In this document: piece by piece, positions 36,497 to 45,109 of the stretch
Position numbering within the stretch: the stretch's first letter is position 1
How the letters are laid out: each line of letters starts with the position of its first letter
Assembly (NCBI GenBank): GCA_029100605.1
Contig: JAQXPK010000120.1
Span: 1-64,000, forward strand
DNA length: 64,000 bases
Source: Bacillota bacterium
GTDB lineage: Bacteria; Bacillota; Clostridia; Oscillospirales; Oscillospiraceae
Direction: 5' to 3'
Made by a program: the position numbers and the translations under genes
Notes under the pieces: model-generated
Database searches by the model: none
Told to the model about the DNA's origin: nothing
Seen by the model: the letters and a program-made list of their open reading frames with translations, nothing else

Positions 36497-37183
36497 TCAT
36501 ATGCGCTGAACCTCCGTCACCGTCAGGGTATCGCCGTCCACGGTAAAGCGGATGTCGAAACCCGCGAAGGTCAGGCCGTAGACCCGACCCGGGGTACGCT
36601 GGTAGGAGGGGCGGGGGTCGTGGGACAGGACGCCGATGGCGGCGGCGCGCTTTTCCTCGGGAAGATGGGACAGCAGCGCATCAGGGAATTCCACCTTCAG
36701 AATGAATTCTCCTGCGGTGTCGGTGAAGCCGCCCACGGCGTCGGGATGGCTGTCGCCGTAGGGAATGTAGGGCTTGATGTCGAAAATCGGGGTGCCGTCC
36801 ATGAGATCGGCACCGCCCACGTGTAAAACCGTGCCGTATTCTTTCGTTGTCTCCACTCCCAGAAGCCGAACGCTGGACAGCCCCAGATTGTTGGGGCGGA
36901 AGGGAGAACGGGTGGCAAAGACCCCCATCCGGGTGTTGCCCCCCAGTCTGGGCGGGCGCACCGTAGGCGACCAGCCCTGGCGAAGGGCTTCGGAAAACTG
37001 CCAGATGAGCCATAGGTGAGAGAACCCCTCGATGCCCCGCAGGGCGTCGGGATTCCGAAATTCCGGCTCAAAGACGATGGTAGAGCGGAGTTCCTTCACC
37101 AGACCGCTCTGACGGGGGATGCCGAATTTCGAGGGAAAATCACTGCGCATCCGGGCGATGACCTGAATTTCCGCCGTGTCCAT
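36497..37183 (-). CDS. trmO: TrmO/TsaA-family tRNA methyltransferase
   Basis: LGGNTRMGVFATRSPFRPNNLGLSSVRL; DIKPYIPYGD. Confidence 0.9.
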   Translation of the reverse strand: MDTAEIQVIARMRSDFPSKFGIPRQSGLVKELRSTIVFEPEFRNPDALRGIEGFSHLWLIWQFSEALRQGWSPTVRPPRLGGNTRMGVFATRSPFRPNNLGLSSVRLLGVETTKEYGTVLHVGGADLMDGTPIFDIKPYIPYGDSHPDAVGGFTDTAGEFILKVEFPDALLSHLPEEKRAAAIGVLSHDPRPSYQRTPGRVYGLTFAGFDIRFTVDGDTLTVTEVQRI

Positions 37184-37184
37184 A

Positions 37185-38024
37185 TCACGCCCTGGCCTTT
37201 CTCAGGCAGAAGGTCACCGCGAAAATCGCGGTCAACCCCAAGCTGATGGCAGCTCCGGCGGAGCAGCCGGAATAGTAGGACACCGTCAACCCGGCGATGC
37301 CCGCAATCAGGGCAAACAGAACGGACAGAACGTGATACTGCCGCAGATTCCGGGCCACATTCCGGGCGGAAGCGCCGGGGAGTACCAGCAGGGAGTTGAG
37401 AATCAGCAGCCCCACGCTGGAGATGGACAGGGTGACCACCACCGCGATGGCAACGGTGAACAACGTCTGGGAAAGACCCACGGGAATGCCCCGGGAGGCT
37501 GCCAGCTGAGGGTGGATGGCGGTGAGGGTCAGGCGATTGCTGTAGAGCGCCCAGAATGCCAGTACCGCCAGCAGCACCAGCGCCAGCATTCCGATTTCCC
37601 CGGGGGTGACGGAGAGAATGTCGCCGATGAGGTATTTATTGTACTTGGTAAAGCTGCCGCCGCCTACCGTGGCGGCGAAGATGCCCAGAGCCACAGCGGA
37701 GCTGGAAAACACGCCGATGAGGGTATCCGCCGCCTGGTTGGAGCGGCTGCGGACGAAGGAGAAGAGCAGCGCAAAGGCGACGCTGAAGATAACCGCCGCC
37801 CAGATGGGCGCGGCGAGACCGCAGATGGCTCCGATGGCGATGCCTGTAAAAGCGGAGTGCCCCAGAGCGTCGGAGAAAAAGCTCATCCGTCCGGTGACGA
37901 TCATGGTGGACAGCAGCCCAAACAGGGGCGCCATCAGCAGCAGCGCCAGCAGGGCGTTTTTCATAAAGTCCCAGTGGAGCATTTCAATGGGAAGGGCGTC
38001 CCAAAGCGCGTACCAGATGCTCAT
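37185..38024 (-). CDS. znuB: Zinc/manganese ABC transporter permease
   Basis: ABC-3 family: FFSDALGHSAFTGIAIG. Confidence 0.92.
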   Translation of the reverse strand: MSIWYALWDALPIEMLHWDFMKNALLALLLMAPLFGLLSTMIVTGRMSFFSDALGHSAFTGIAIGAICGLAAPIWAAVIFSVAFALLFSFVRSRSNQAADTLIGVFSSSAVALGIFAATVGGGSFTKYNKYLIGDILSVTPGEIGMLALVLLAVLAFWALYSNRLTLTAIHPQLAASRGIPVGLSQTLFTVAIAVVVTLSISSVGLLILNSLLVLPGASARNVARNLRQYHVLSVLFALIAGIAGLTVSYYSGCSAGAAISLGLTAIFAVTFCLRKARA

Positions 38025-38773
38025 GCCCTGCCTCCTCTCATGTGGAAGGTGCGGTGGAATTCCTCGGAATCCAGCACCGTATCCGGCGGCCCCTGAATCA
38101 GAACGGCGCGGTCGATGAGCACCACCTGGTCGGCGTACTGCCTCAGCAGGGAGAAATCGTGAGTGGTCATTAGGATGGACAAATCGTAGGTTTTCCGGAT
38201 CTCATCCAGCATATCCATGAGCGTCTGCATCCCCTCCACATCCACGCCGGAGAGAGGCTCGTCCAGAATCAGAATGTTGGGCATCGGCTCCAGAGCCAGC
38301 GCCAGCAGAACCCGCTGCAATTCGCCTCCGGAGAGAGTGCCCACCCGCTTGTGAATCAAATCCTCTCCATGCACTCGGGAGAGGCAGTCCAGAACCGTCT
38401 GGTTCATGGCCTTGCCCAGCCCCAGAAAGGCGGGACGGCGACTCATGCAGCAGGCAAACAGGTCGGCAACGCTCACCGGGTCGCTGGGATCAAAGGCGGG
38501 GCTTTGGGGCACATAGCCGATGCGGGGCTTCTTGCTCCGATGTCCCGGCTCGGAAAAGGCGATGACGCCCTCGTACTCCCGCTGACCCAGAATGGCCTTC
38601 AGAAAAGTGGACTTACCCGCACCGTTGGGGCCGATGAGGGCGACCAGCTCGCCGCAGTGGACGTGGAGGTTTACGTCCGATAAAATGCTGTCGGTGCCGA
38701 TTTTGACCGACAGATTCTCGACCCGCAGACAGCAGGAATGACCGCAGGAACCGCCGTGATGTGACAGATTCAT
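38021..38773 (-). CDS. znuC: Zinc ABC transporter ATPase
   Basis: GPNGAGKSTFLKAILG, LSGGELQRVLLALAL, LILDEPLSGVD. Confidence 0.94.
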   Translation of the reverse strand: MNLSHHGGSCGHSCCLRVENLSVKIGTDSILSDVNLHVHCGELVALIGPNGAGKSTFLKAILGQREYEGVIAFSEPGHRSKKPRIGYVPQSPAFDPSDPVSVADLFACCMSRRPAFLGLGKAMNQTVLDCLSRVHGEDLIHKRVGTLSGGELQRVLLALALEPMPNILILDEPLSGVDVEGMQTLMDMLDEIRKTYDLSILMTTHDFSLLRQYADQVVLIDRAVLIQGPPDTVLDSEEFHRTFHMRGGRA

Positions 38774-39807
38774 CCCAATGCCTCCTTGATGGTGTCAATG
38801 TTGTGGTACATGGCGTCAAAATAGCTGTCTCCCGCCATCGCCATATCCAGGGAGAAAACCTGCGCTCCCGTTTCCCGGGAGATCACATCGGCGGCGGAGA
38901 CGCTGCCATTGCGTTCGGTGAAAATGGCGGGGAGGCTATGCGCCTGTACCACGCCGATTAGGTGCTTCAGCTCCTTCGCGGAGGCCTCGCTGCCGGATTC
39001 CTCCTCCACCGCTTCCAGGATAGTCAGGTCAAAGGCCTGGGCAAAATAGGAAAACCCGTCGTGGAAGGTGACCAGTTCCCGGCAGCGGAGCTGGGACAAG
39101 GAGGATTCCCCGTAATTCCGCAATTCCTCCAGATCAGCCAGCAGTCCGCCCAGGTTGTCATCAAAGGTCTCCCGGTAGGCAGGATACTGCTGGGCAAGGC
39201 CGCCACAGATGTTTTTTGCCATGGTTTCGGCATTTTTTGGAGACAGCCAGATGTGGGGATCCTCCTCGTGGTGATGGCTCTCGTGGTCATGAGCTTCATG
39301 CTCCTCCTCGGAACACAGCAGTTTCACTCCGCCGGATGCGTCGATGGTGTCGGCACTGTCCAAAATATCGCCCAGAAAGTCCTCCAGCCCGGCACCGGAG
39401 ATGACCACCACTTCCGCCGATTCCGCTGCTTTCACCTGATCAACGTTCAGGGAGTAGTCGTGAAGGCAGGAGACCTGCTCCGTCACCAGCCGGGTGACGG
39501 TGAGGGGCGTTCCCTCGCACAGCCGCGCGGTGAACTCAAAAACCGGCAGGGTGGTTGCGGCAATCTGCGCCGGTTCGTCCCTTGATTGACAGCCGAACAA
39601 CAGCATGGGCAGCAGCATCAGTGTTATTAGGGCAACAACGCTGGGTGGGAGCTGTGGGCTTCGGCGGATCTTTTGCCCTGATCGCGCAGTATGACAAATG
39701 GGAAATACATCCGGTGTTCCCCCGTTTTTCCTGCTTTCGCTCGTGTCAGAATCTCTCACCGAATCTCCTTGCCCCATTATGCGGTATTGCCTTAGAATCT
39801 TTCTCAT
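38770..39807 (-). CDS. znuA: Zinc ABC transporter substrate-binding lipoprotein with disrupted/extended signal peptide
   Basis: ZnuA fold, His-rich loop HEAHDHESHHHEEDPHIWLSPKN, lipobox LLFGC; N-terminal 55 residues derive from an inserted palindromic element. Confidence 0.9.
   Translation of the reverse strand: MRKILRQYRIMGQGDSVRDSDTSESRKNGGTPDVFPICHTARSGQKIRRSPQLPPSVVALITLMLLPMLLFGCQSRDEPAQIAATTLPVFEFTARLCEGTPLTVTRLVTEQVSCLHDYSLNVDQVKAAESAEVVVISGAGLEDFLGDILDSADTIDASGGVKLLCSEEEHEAHDHESHHHEEDPHIWLSPKNAETMAKNICGGLAQQYPAYRETFDDNLGGLLADLEELRNYGESSLSQLRCRELVTFHDGFSYFAQAFDLTILEAVEEESGSEASAKELKHLIGVVQAHSLPAIFTERNGSVSAADVISRETGAQVFSLDMAMAGDSYFDAMYHNIDTIKEALG
39630..39792. mobile_element. 163-bp palindromic MITE-like element inserted in frame in znuA
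   Basis: Ends GGGCAACAACGC ... GCGGTATTGCC(T), flanked by TA on both sides; related to copies at 33280, 21856 and 4432. Confidence 0.65.
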
Positions 39808-39905
39808 GCAGTTTCATCCCGTATTTCTCATTTTCTATTTCATCATACCATACTTGTCAAGAAAAAGGAGCCTGCAAACAGCAGGCTCCTTTTCGGTGCT
39901 ATGTA

Positions 39906-40136
39906 TCAGTGCTGCTCCATCCAAGCCTTGACCTTGGTCTTGGCCATGCGCTCGATGTCCTCAGTGGGGTGGATGGAAGCTTCGCCGCCGCCGACGTGCA
40001 GGAAATACAGACCCTCGGGAGTCTGGTACAGATCCTCCTCGTAACCGGTGGGATCACCCAGCTTACCGTAGGAATAAGCCTTAATCAGGGTAGCGGTCTC
40101 GGTGTCGTACTCCTTCTTGCAGATGATCTTCTTCAT
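39906..40136 (-). CDS. Small protein of unknown function
   Basis: 77 aa MKKIICKKEYDTETATLIKAYSYGKLGDPTGYEEDLYQTPEGLYFLHVGGGEASIHP; GGGAAAGGAGG SD. Confidence 0.8.
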   Translation of the reverse strand: MKKIICKKEYDTETATLIKAYSYGKLGDPTGYEEDLYQTPEGLYFLHVGGGEASIHPTEDIERMAKTKVKAWMEQH

Positions 40137-40384
40137 GGTATGAACCTCCTTTCCCATTGAACTCGACCTGTCTGACATTATACACTTATATGTGCGGAAA
40201 TCAAGTAGGATACCCATATTTTTACAACATTTTCAAAAAGATTGGAAGATTTCTCGTGTTTTGCCACGACCGAAACGGATTTTATCTGTGCATAATGTAC
40301 AATAAATTTTCCGGTTTCTGGAAGCGCGCCGGACTTGCCCTCTGGGGATAAGGGTGTTATAATAACGCAAAAGGGGAGAGGGAA

Positions 40385-41029
40385 ATGAAGGATTTTCCGT
40401 GTTTCGCAACGGAAAACGGGGTTGGCAGCCTGGTTCTCCGGGAGATTCCTTACCGCCGGGAGGCTTATATCCGCGTTCAGGATGTGCAGCCGGGGATGCT
40501 GGGCGCGTTTTTGGAGGAATGCGTTTGCTTCTGCCGCATGGCAGGGGCGGAGCGGATTTACGCTGAGGGGCAGGAAGGGCTGGAATCCTATCCCCTCCAC
40601 GCTGTTGTTTACGAAATGCGGGGCACGGCCTGGGTGGACGTGGAAAAGCTGGAAAATCTCTTTCCGGTGACCCAGGCAACGGTGGAACGGTGGCGCGCGG
40701 TCTGCAATCAACGGATGCGTCAGACCGACTGCGCCGCGACCCAAACCGCCGGGGACGAGGGTGAGATCCTGGAATCCGGCGGGGCATATTTTGTCCACAG
40801 AGCCGGGCAGCTTTTGGGTATCGGCTGGCTGAGAGATACGGAGCTAATGGCTGTCTGCTCCGTCAGTCCCGGCGCTGGGGAGCGGGTGATGCACACCCTG
40901 ATGTCCCTGGCGGAAGGAAGTCAGATACGGCTGGAGGTTGCCTCCACCAACGCAAGAGCCATCCGCCTGTACGAGAAATTGGGATTCATCCGAACCGGCG
41001 AGAAAGCCCGCTGGCATCGGGTGGGATAA
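40385..41029 (+). CDS. GNAT-family acetyltransferase
   Basis: C-terminal GERVMHTLMSLAEGSQIRLEVASTNARAIRLYEKLGFIRTGE. Confidence 0.85.
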   Translation: MKDFPCFATENGVGSLVLREIPYRREAYIRVQDVQPGMLGAFLEECVCFCRMAGAERIYAEGQEGLESYPLHAVVYEMRGTAWVDVEKLENLFPVTQATVERWRAVCNQRMRQTDCAATQTAGDEGEILESGGAYFVHRAGQLLGIGWLRDTELMAVCSVSPGAGERVMHTLMSLAEGSQIRLEVASTNARAIRLYEKLGFIRTGEKARWHRVG

Positions 41030-41039
41030 GGAGAATGCA

Positions 41040-41339
41040 ATGGAACAGTATTTGCTCGTGTTTCTGATTGTGGCGGTGTTCGCGCTGCAGCTTTTGGTCT
41101 GCCTGAAGGGCAAGACCATCCGTATCCGTCTGCTGCCGCTGCTGGCGCTGTGCGCGGTGGAGGCGCTGTGCTGGATCATTTACTATTTTGCGCAACAGCC
41201 CTGGACGGCTTTTTTGTCCGGGCTTTGTGCGGCGTCGGTGATTTTGCTCATTGCGGCGGACGGATTCGCCTGGGGCGCCTATGCCGGTGTGTTCTTTTTC
41301 CGAAACAGACAGGCGAAGAATAAGCCGGGCGCCATTTGA
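41040..41339 (+). CDS. Small membrane protein
   Basis: MEQYLLVFLIVAVFALQLLVC...; SD AAGGAG. Confidence 0.65.
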   Translation: MEQYLLVFLIVAVFALQLLVCLKGKTIRIRLLPLLALCAVEALCWIIYYFAQQPWTAFLSGLCAASVILLIAADGFAWGAYAGVFFFRNRQAKNKPGAI

Positions 41340-41443
41340 ATCCGTCTGCCCACAGCGTTGACTTGGGGCGGAAAATGTGATATTGTGTATCGAAAACTGC
41401 GGAATATCGGCAAATTTTCCACTGGGATCGGAGGAAGCGCGGA

Positions 41444-43288
41444 ATGCGGTTCGGGAAAGGATTGATCTTGATACTGACGCTGCTGCTGGCCTGCCTGATT
41501 CTGCTGGGCTGGCAGCAGCAGGAGCAGGGGGTGTCCCTTTCCCTGGAGCTGCCTTCCGGCGATTCCATGGAGGAAATCCACTGCTGGCAGTCGGATTCCG
41601 GGGAGCGCTACTTCTTTCTGCCCGCCTATGGGGAGCTGGAGAAAGCCAGAGTGCGGGTGCGGGGACGCGGCAGCCTTTTGCTGGATGGAACGCTTCTGAC
41701 GGACGGAATGTCCTGCGGCGGCTTCGCACTGGATCAGCCCTATTCGCTGACCGACGGGGCGGGGGAGAGCCTGGGCAGAGTGCGCTTTGTTCAGTCGGCA
41801 CAGATGCCCTCCATCTATATTGATGTTGCCTCCGGCAGCATGGACTATATTCATGAAGATATAGACCACAGCGAATCCGGCAGTATCCGGGTGTACCGGG
41901 CGGACGGAAGCTTGGACTATTCCGGCCGCATAGACTCCATGAACGGGCGGGGACAGTCCACCTGGGGTGCCCCGAAGAAACCCTACAGTCTCACTCTTGC
42001 CGGCGGCGCGGATCTTCTGGGAATGGGGAAGGCGGAGAAGTGGATCCTGCTGGCAAATGCCTATGATCCCAGCCATTTGCGCAACAAGCTGGTGCTGGAT
42101 GCCTCACAGGAGGTAGGGCCTCCCTACACGCCGGAATGCCGTTGGGCGGATCTGTACCTGAACGGGGAATACGCGGGGCTGTATCTGCTCACGGAGCGGA
42201 ACGAGGTCGCGCCCGGGCGGGTGGACATCAGCCGGGAGGGGAGCTTCCTTGTGTCCAAGGACTGGGAGACCCGTCTGATCGACCGGAAGCGAACCTACAT
42301 TACCACCGATTCCAACGCGGCGCTGCGGGTCGTTTTCTCGGCTCTTTCGCTGGAGGAGCTGAGGCAGACCTGGCAGTCAGCGGAGAACGCCATTTTGTCG
42401 CCGGAGGGAATTGACCCGGTGACAGGAAAGTCCTGGCAGGAGCTCATCGATCTGGATTCCTGGGCAAGACGGTATCTGATCGAAGAAGTGTTTGGCAATG
42501 TGGACGCCGGTGTCCGCAGCCAGGCCTTTTTCCGGGACGGCGGAGGAGGAAAAATCTGTGCCGGGCCTGTGTGGGACTATGATCTGGCTCTGGGCAACAC
42601 CTTCGCCTGGCCCAAGCCCAGCCCCTCCATGATCTACGCCCACGTTAAGAATATCTGGGGCTCCGGCTGGTATGCGGCGCTGTATCAGAAGGAGGCGTTT
42701 TACCGGCGGGTGACGGAGCTGTACGAAACGGATTTCCGCCCGCAGCTGGAAACCATGCTGGCGACCGGGATCGACGCATACGCGGAGGAAATAGCCGGGG
42801 CGGCAGCCATGAACGCCCTTCGCTGGGGCACGGAGGATGCTGCCACCGAGACCGAGGGAATCAAGCAGTACCTGACTCAGCGCATGGCTTTCCTGGATGA
42901 CCTCTGGATCCGTGAGCAGCCCTACTGTGAGGTGTATGTCCAGGTGGAGGACGGGGTCGTGTGGTGCTATAGCGTCCGCCCCGGGGAATGTCTGCCGGAG
43001 CTGCCGGAGTACACCAGCAATGCCGCGGTTTGCTATGACGGCTGGTACGATTCCGAAACAAACGAACCCTTTGATCTGTCCCAGCCTATTGATCAGGACA
43101 CGAGGATCTACCTGAAGTACGGCCCGGCGCAGAAATCTGACGTTTCTGACCCGGAGACGGCGGAAACCGATTCTCAGGAGCAGACCTCAATTCTTCGCTA
43201 CGGCCCGTTTGCCATATTGCTGGTGATTCTGGCCTGCGTGATTCTTGCGGACATCCGCCGTCCGGGGAAGGAGAAGCGCCATGACTGA
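41444..43288 (+). CDS. CotH-family (spore coat kinase-like) protein
   Basis: STWGAPKKPYSLTL, WILLANAYDPSHLRNKLVLD, LYLNGEYAGLYLLTERNEV; N-terminal signal/TM and C-terminal TM. Confidence 0.88.
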   Translation: MRFGKGLILILTLLLACLILLGWQQQEQGVSLSLELPSGDSMEEIHCWQSDSGERYFFLPAYGELEKARVRVRGRGSLLLDGTLLTDGMSCGGFALDQPYSLTDGAGESLGRVRFVQSAQMPSIYIDVASGSMDYIHEDIDHSESGSIRVYRADGSLDYSGRIDSMNGRGQSTWGAPKKPYSLTLAGGADLLGMGKAEKWILLANAYDPSHLRNKLVLDASQEVGPPYTPECRWADLYLNGEYAGLYLLTERNEVAPGRVDISREGSFLVSKDWETRLIDRKRTYITTDSNAALRVVFSALSLEELRQTWQSAENAILSPEGIDPVTGKSWQELIDLDSWARRYLIEEVFGNVDAGVRSQAFFRDGGGGKICAGPVWDYDLALGNTFAWPKPSPSMIYAHVKNIWGSGWYAALYQKEAFYRRVTELYETDFRPQLETMLATGIDAYAEEIAGAAAMNALRWGTEDAATETEGIKQYLTQRMAFLDDLWIREQPYCEVYVQVEDGVVWCYSVRPGECLPELPEYTSNAAVCYDGWYDSETNEPFDLSQPIDQDTRIYLKYGPAQKSDVSDPETAETDSQEQTSILRYGPFAILLVILACVILADIRRPGKEKRHD

Positions 43289-43976
43289 GCAAAATCCGGG
43301 AAGCTACCGCCATGAGCTGAAATACCTCGTCAGCAATGCCCAGGTGATGATGCTCAAAACCCGGCTAACCGGTCTGATCCCCCTGGACGCCCATGCGGGA
43401 AGCGGCGGCTACCGCATTCGGAGTCTGTATTTTGACGACTACGACGACCGCTGCCTGCTGGAAAACGAAGATGGCACCGATCCCAGGGAAAAGTACCGCA
43501 TCCGCATTTACAACCACAGCGCCGACCGGATCACCCTGGAGTGCAAGCGGAAGGAGCGGGGCATGACCCGGAAGGTTTCCTGTCCCCTGACCCGGGGGCA
43601 GACCGAAGCCTTGATGGAGGGAAAGCCCCTTTCCAATGTGGCGCAGCTGCCGCCTCTGTTGGGGAAGTTCACCGCCCAAATGCTGACCGATGGCCTCAAA
43701 CCGGTGGTGATCGTGGAGTACGATCGGCTCCCCTTCGTCTACCGGAACGGAAACGTCCGGATCACGCTGGATACGAGCCTTTCTTCCTCCAGCGATGTGC
43801 GCCGTTTTCTGGATGGGGAGATTCCCCGCCGACCGGTGATGCCCACGGGGCTGCAGCTGCTGGAAGTGAAGTACGACGCGTTTCTTCCGGATTTCCTCTA
43901 TCAGAGCCTGCAGCTGCCCAATCTGCGGCAGACCGCTTACTCGAAATACGCCCTGTGCAGAAGATTTACAAGGTAG
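43281..43976 (+). CDS. VTC-domain polyphosphate polymerase-like protein
   Basis: RHELKYLVSNAQ, IRSLYFDDYDDR, EKYRIRIYNHSADRITLECKRK. Confidence 0.9.
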   Translation: MTEQNPGSYRHELKYLVSNAQVMMLKTRLTGLIPLDAHAGSGGYRIRSLYFDDYDDRCLLENEDGTDPREKYRIRIYNHSADRITLECKRKERGMTRKVSCPLTRGQTEALMEGKPLSNVAQLPPLLGKFTAQMLTDGLKPVVIVEYDRLPFVYRNGNVRITLDTSLSSSSDVRRFLDGEIPRRPVMPTGLQLLEVKYDAFLPDFLYQSLQLPNLRQTAYSKYALCRRFTR

Positions 43977-43988
43977 GGAGAGAGAACC

Positions 43989-44663
43989 ATGAGTTTCAAA
44001 GACATTTTCAAGAAATCCTTTCTGGAGGGCTTTGCCTCCTCCGAGATCACAACTGTGACCATTGTGGCAGCGCTGGTGGTAGCCTGCCTGCTGGCTCTGT
44101 ACATCTTCTTTGTCTATCGGGTGGTGACCCGGAAAACCTTCTATTCCAAAAGCTTCAACATTACGCTGGCGGGGGTCACGGTGATTACGGCTGCGTTGAT
44201 TCTCACTATGCAGTCCAGCGTGGTGCTGTCGCTGGGCATGGTGGGCGCGCTGTCCATCGTCCGTTTCCGTACCGCCATCAAGGATCCCATGGATCTGATG
44301 TTCCTGTTCTGGTCTATCAGCGTGGGCATCATCTGCGGCGCGGGGCTGGCTCAGGTGGCAGTGATTCTGTCCGTAGTGGTGACCCTGGGGATCCTGATTC
44401 TGGACAGGATGCCCGTGGCGAAAGCGCCGATGATCCTGGTGGTTAACGCGAAGCAGTTCGAGGCGGAAGCGGCTGTGGTGGATATTGTGAAGCAACACGC
44501 CAAAAGCTATCACATCAAATCCCGGAACCTGACGGAGACTTCCCTTGACCTGGTGCTGGAGCTGCGGACGGACAAGGGCGGCGAGCTGGTTCGGGCGGTG
44601 ATGGGGCTGCAGGCCGTTACCTCCGCTTCTCTGATGTCCCACGACGGCGAAGTGACCTTCTGA
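43989..44663 (+). CDS. DUF4956 membrane protein
   Basis: GALSIVRFRTAIKDPMDLMFLFWSISVGI, adjacent to VTC domain gene. Confidence 0.88.
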   Translation: MSFKDIFKKSFLEGFASSEITTVTIVAALVVACLLALYIFFVYRVVTRKTFYSKSFNITLAGVTVITAALILTMQSSVVLSLGMVGALSIVRFRTAIKDPMDLMFLFWSISVGIICGAGLAQVAVILSVVVTLGILILDRMPVAKAPMILVVNAKQFEAEAAVVDIVKQHAKSYHIKSRNLTETSLDLVLELRTDKGGELVRAVMGLQAVTSASLMSHDGEVTF

Positions 44664-44690
44664 TTTTTCTCCACTGTACAGGAAAAATAC

Positions 44691-44719
44691 TTGACAGGGG
44701 GAGACCGCTGTGCTATAAT
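44691..44719 (+). promoter_or_regulatory. Near-perfect sigma-A promoter of the ylxM-ffh operon with extended -10
   Basis: TTGACA-17 nt-TATAAT, TGC preceding the -10. Confidence 0.85.
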
Positions 44720-44761
44720 ACCCCACGGTCAAGGAAATGTACTTGACAGGGGAGGCTCTGC

Positions 44762-45106
44762 ATGGACGCGCTGGAAATGTCACTGCTGTATGATTACTAC
44801 GGCGGAATGCTGACAGACAAGCAGCGGCAGTGCTTCGATCTGCGCTACAATCAGGATCTTTCCCTGGGGGAAATTGCCCAGACGCTGGGCGTGAGCCGTC
44901 AGGCTGTGTGTGACAATCTGACCCGCACGGAGGCTCTTCTGCGGAAGCTGGAGGAGAACATCGGCTGCGTCGGTCGGGATTTGAAGAACCGAAAAACGCT
45001 GCAATCCATCCTGAATGCGGCAAAACGGCTGGAAGATTACCCGGATGAGATGGTATCCCGCCTGGCAGAGCAGATTATCGCCGCCGCCCAGGGCTTTGAG
45101 GAGTAA
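44762..45106 (+). CDS. ylxM: YlxM-family SRP-associated DNA-binding protein
   Basis: YYGGMLTDKQRQCFDLRYNQDLSLGEIAQTLGVSRQAVCDNL; precedes ffh. Confidence 0.92.
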   Translation: MDALEMSLLYDYYGGMLTDKQRQCFDLRYNQDLSLGEIAQTLGVSRQAVCDNLTRTEALLRKLEENIGCVGRDLKNRKTLQSILNAAKRLEDYPDEMVSRLAEQIIAAAQGFEE

Positions 45107-45109
45107 AAT

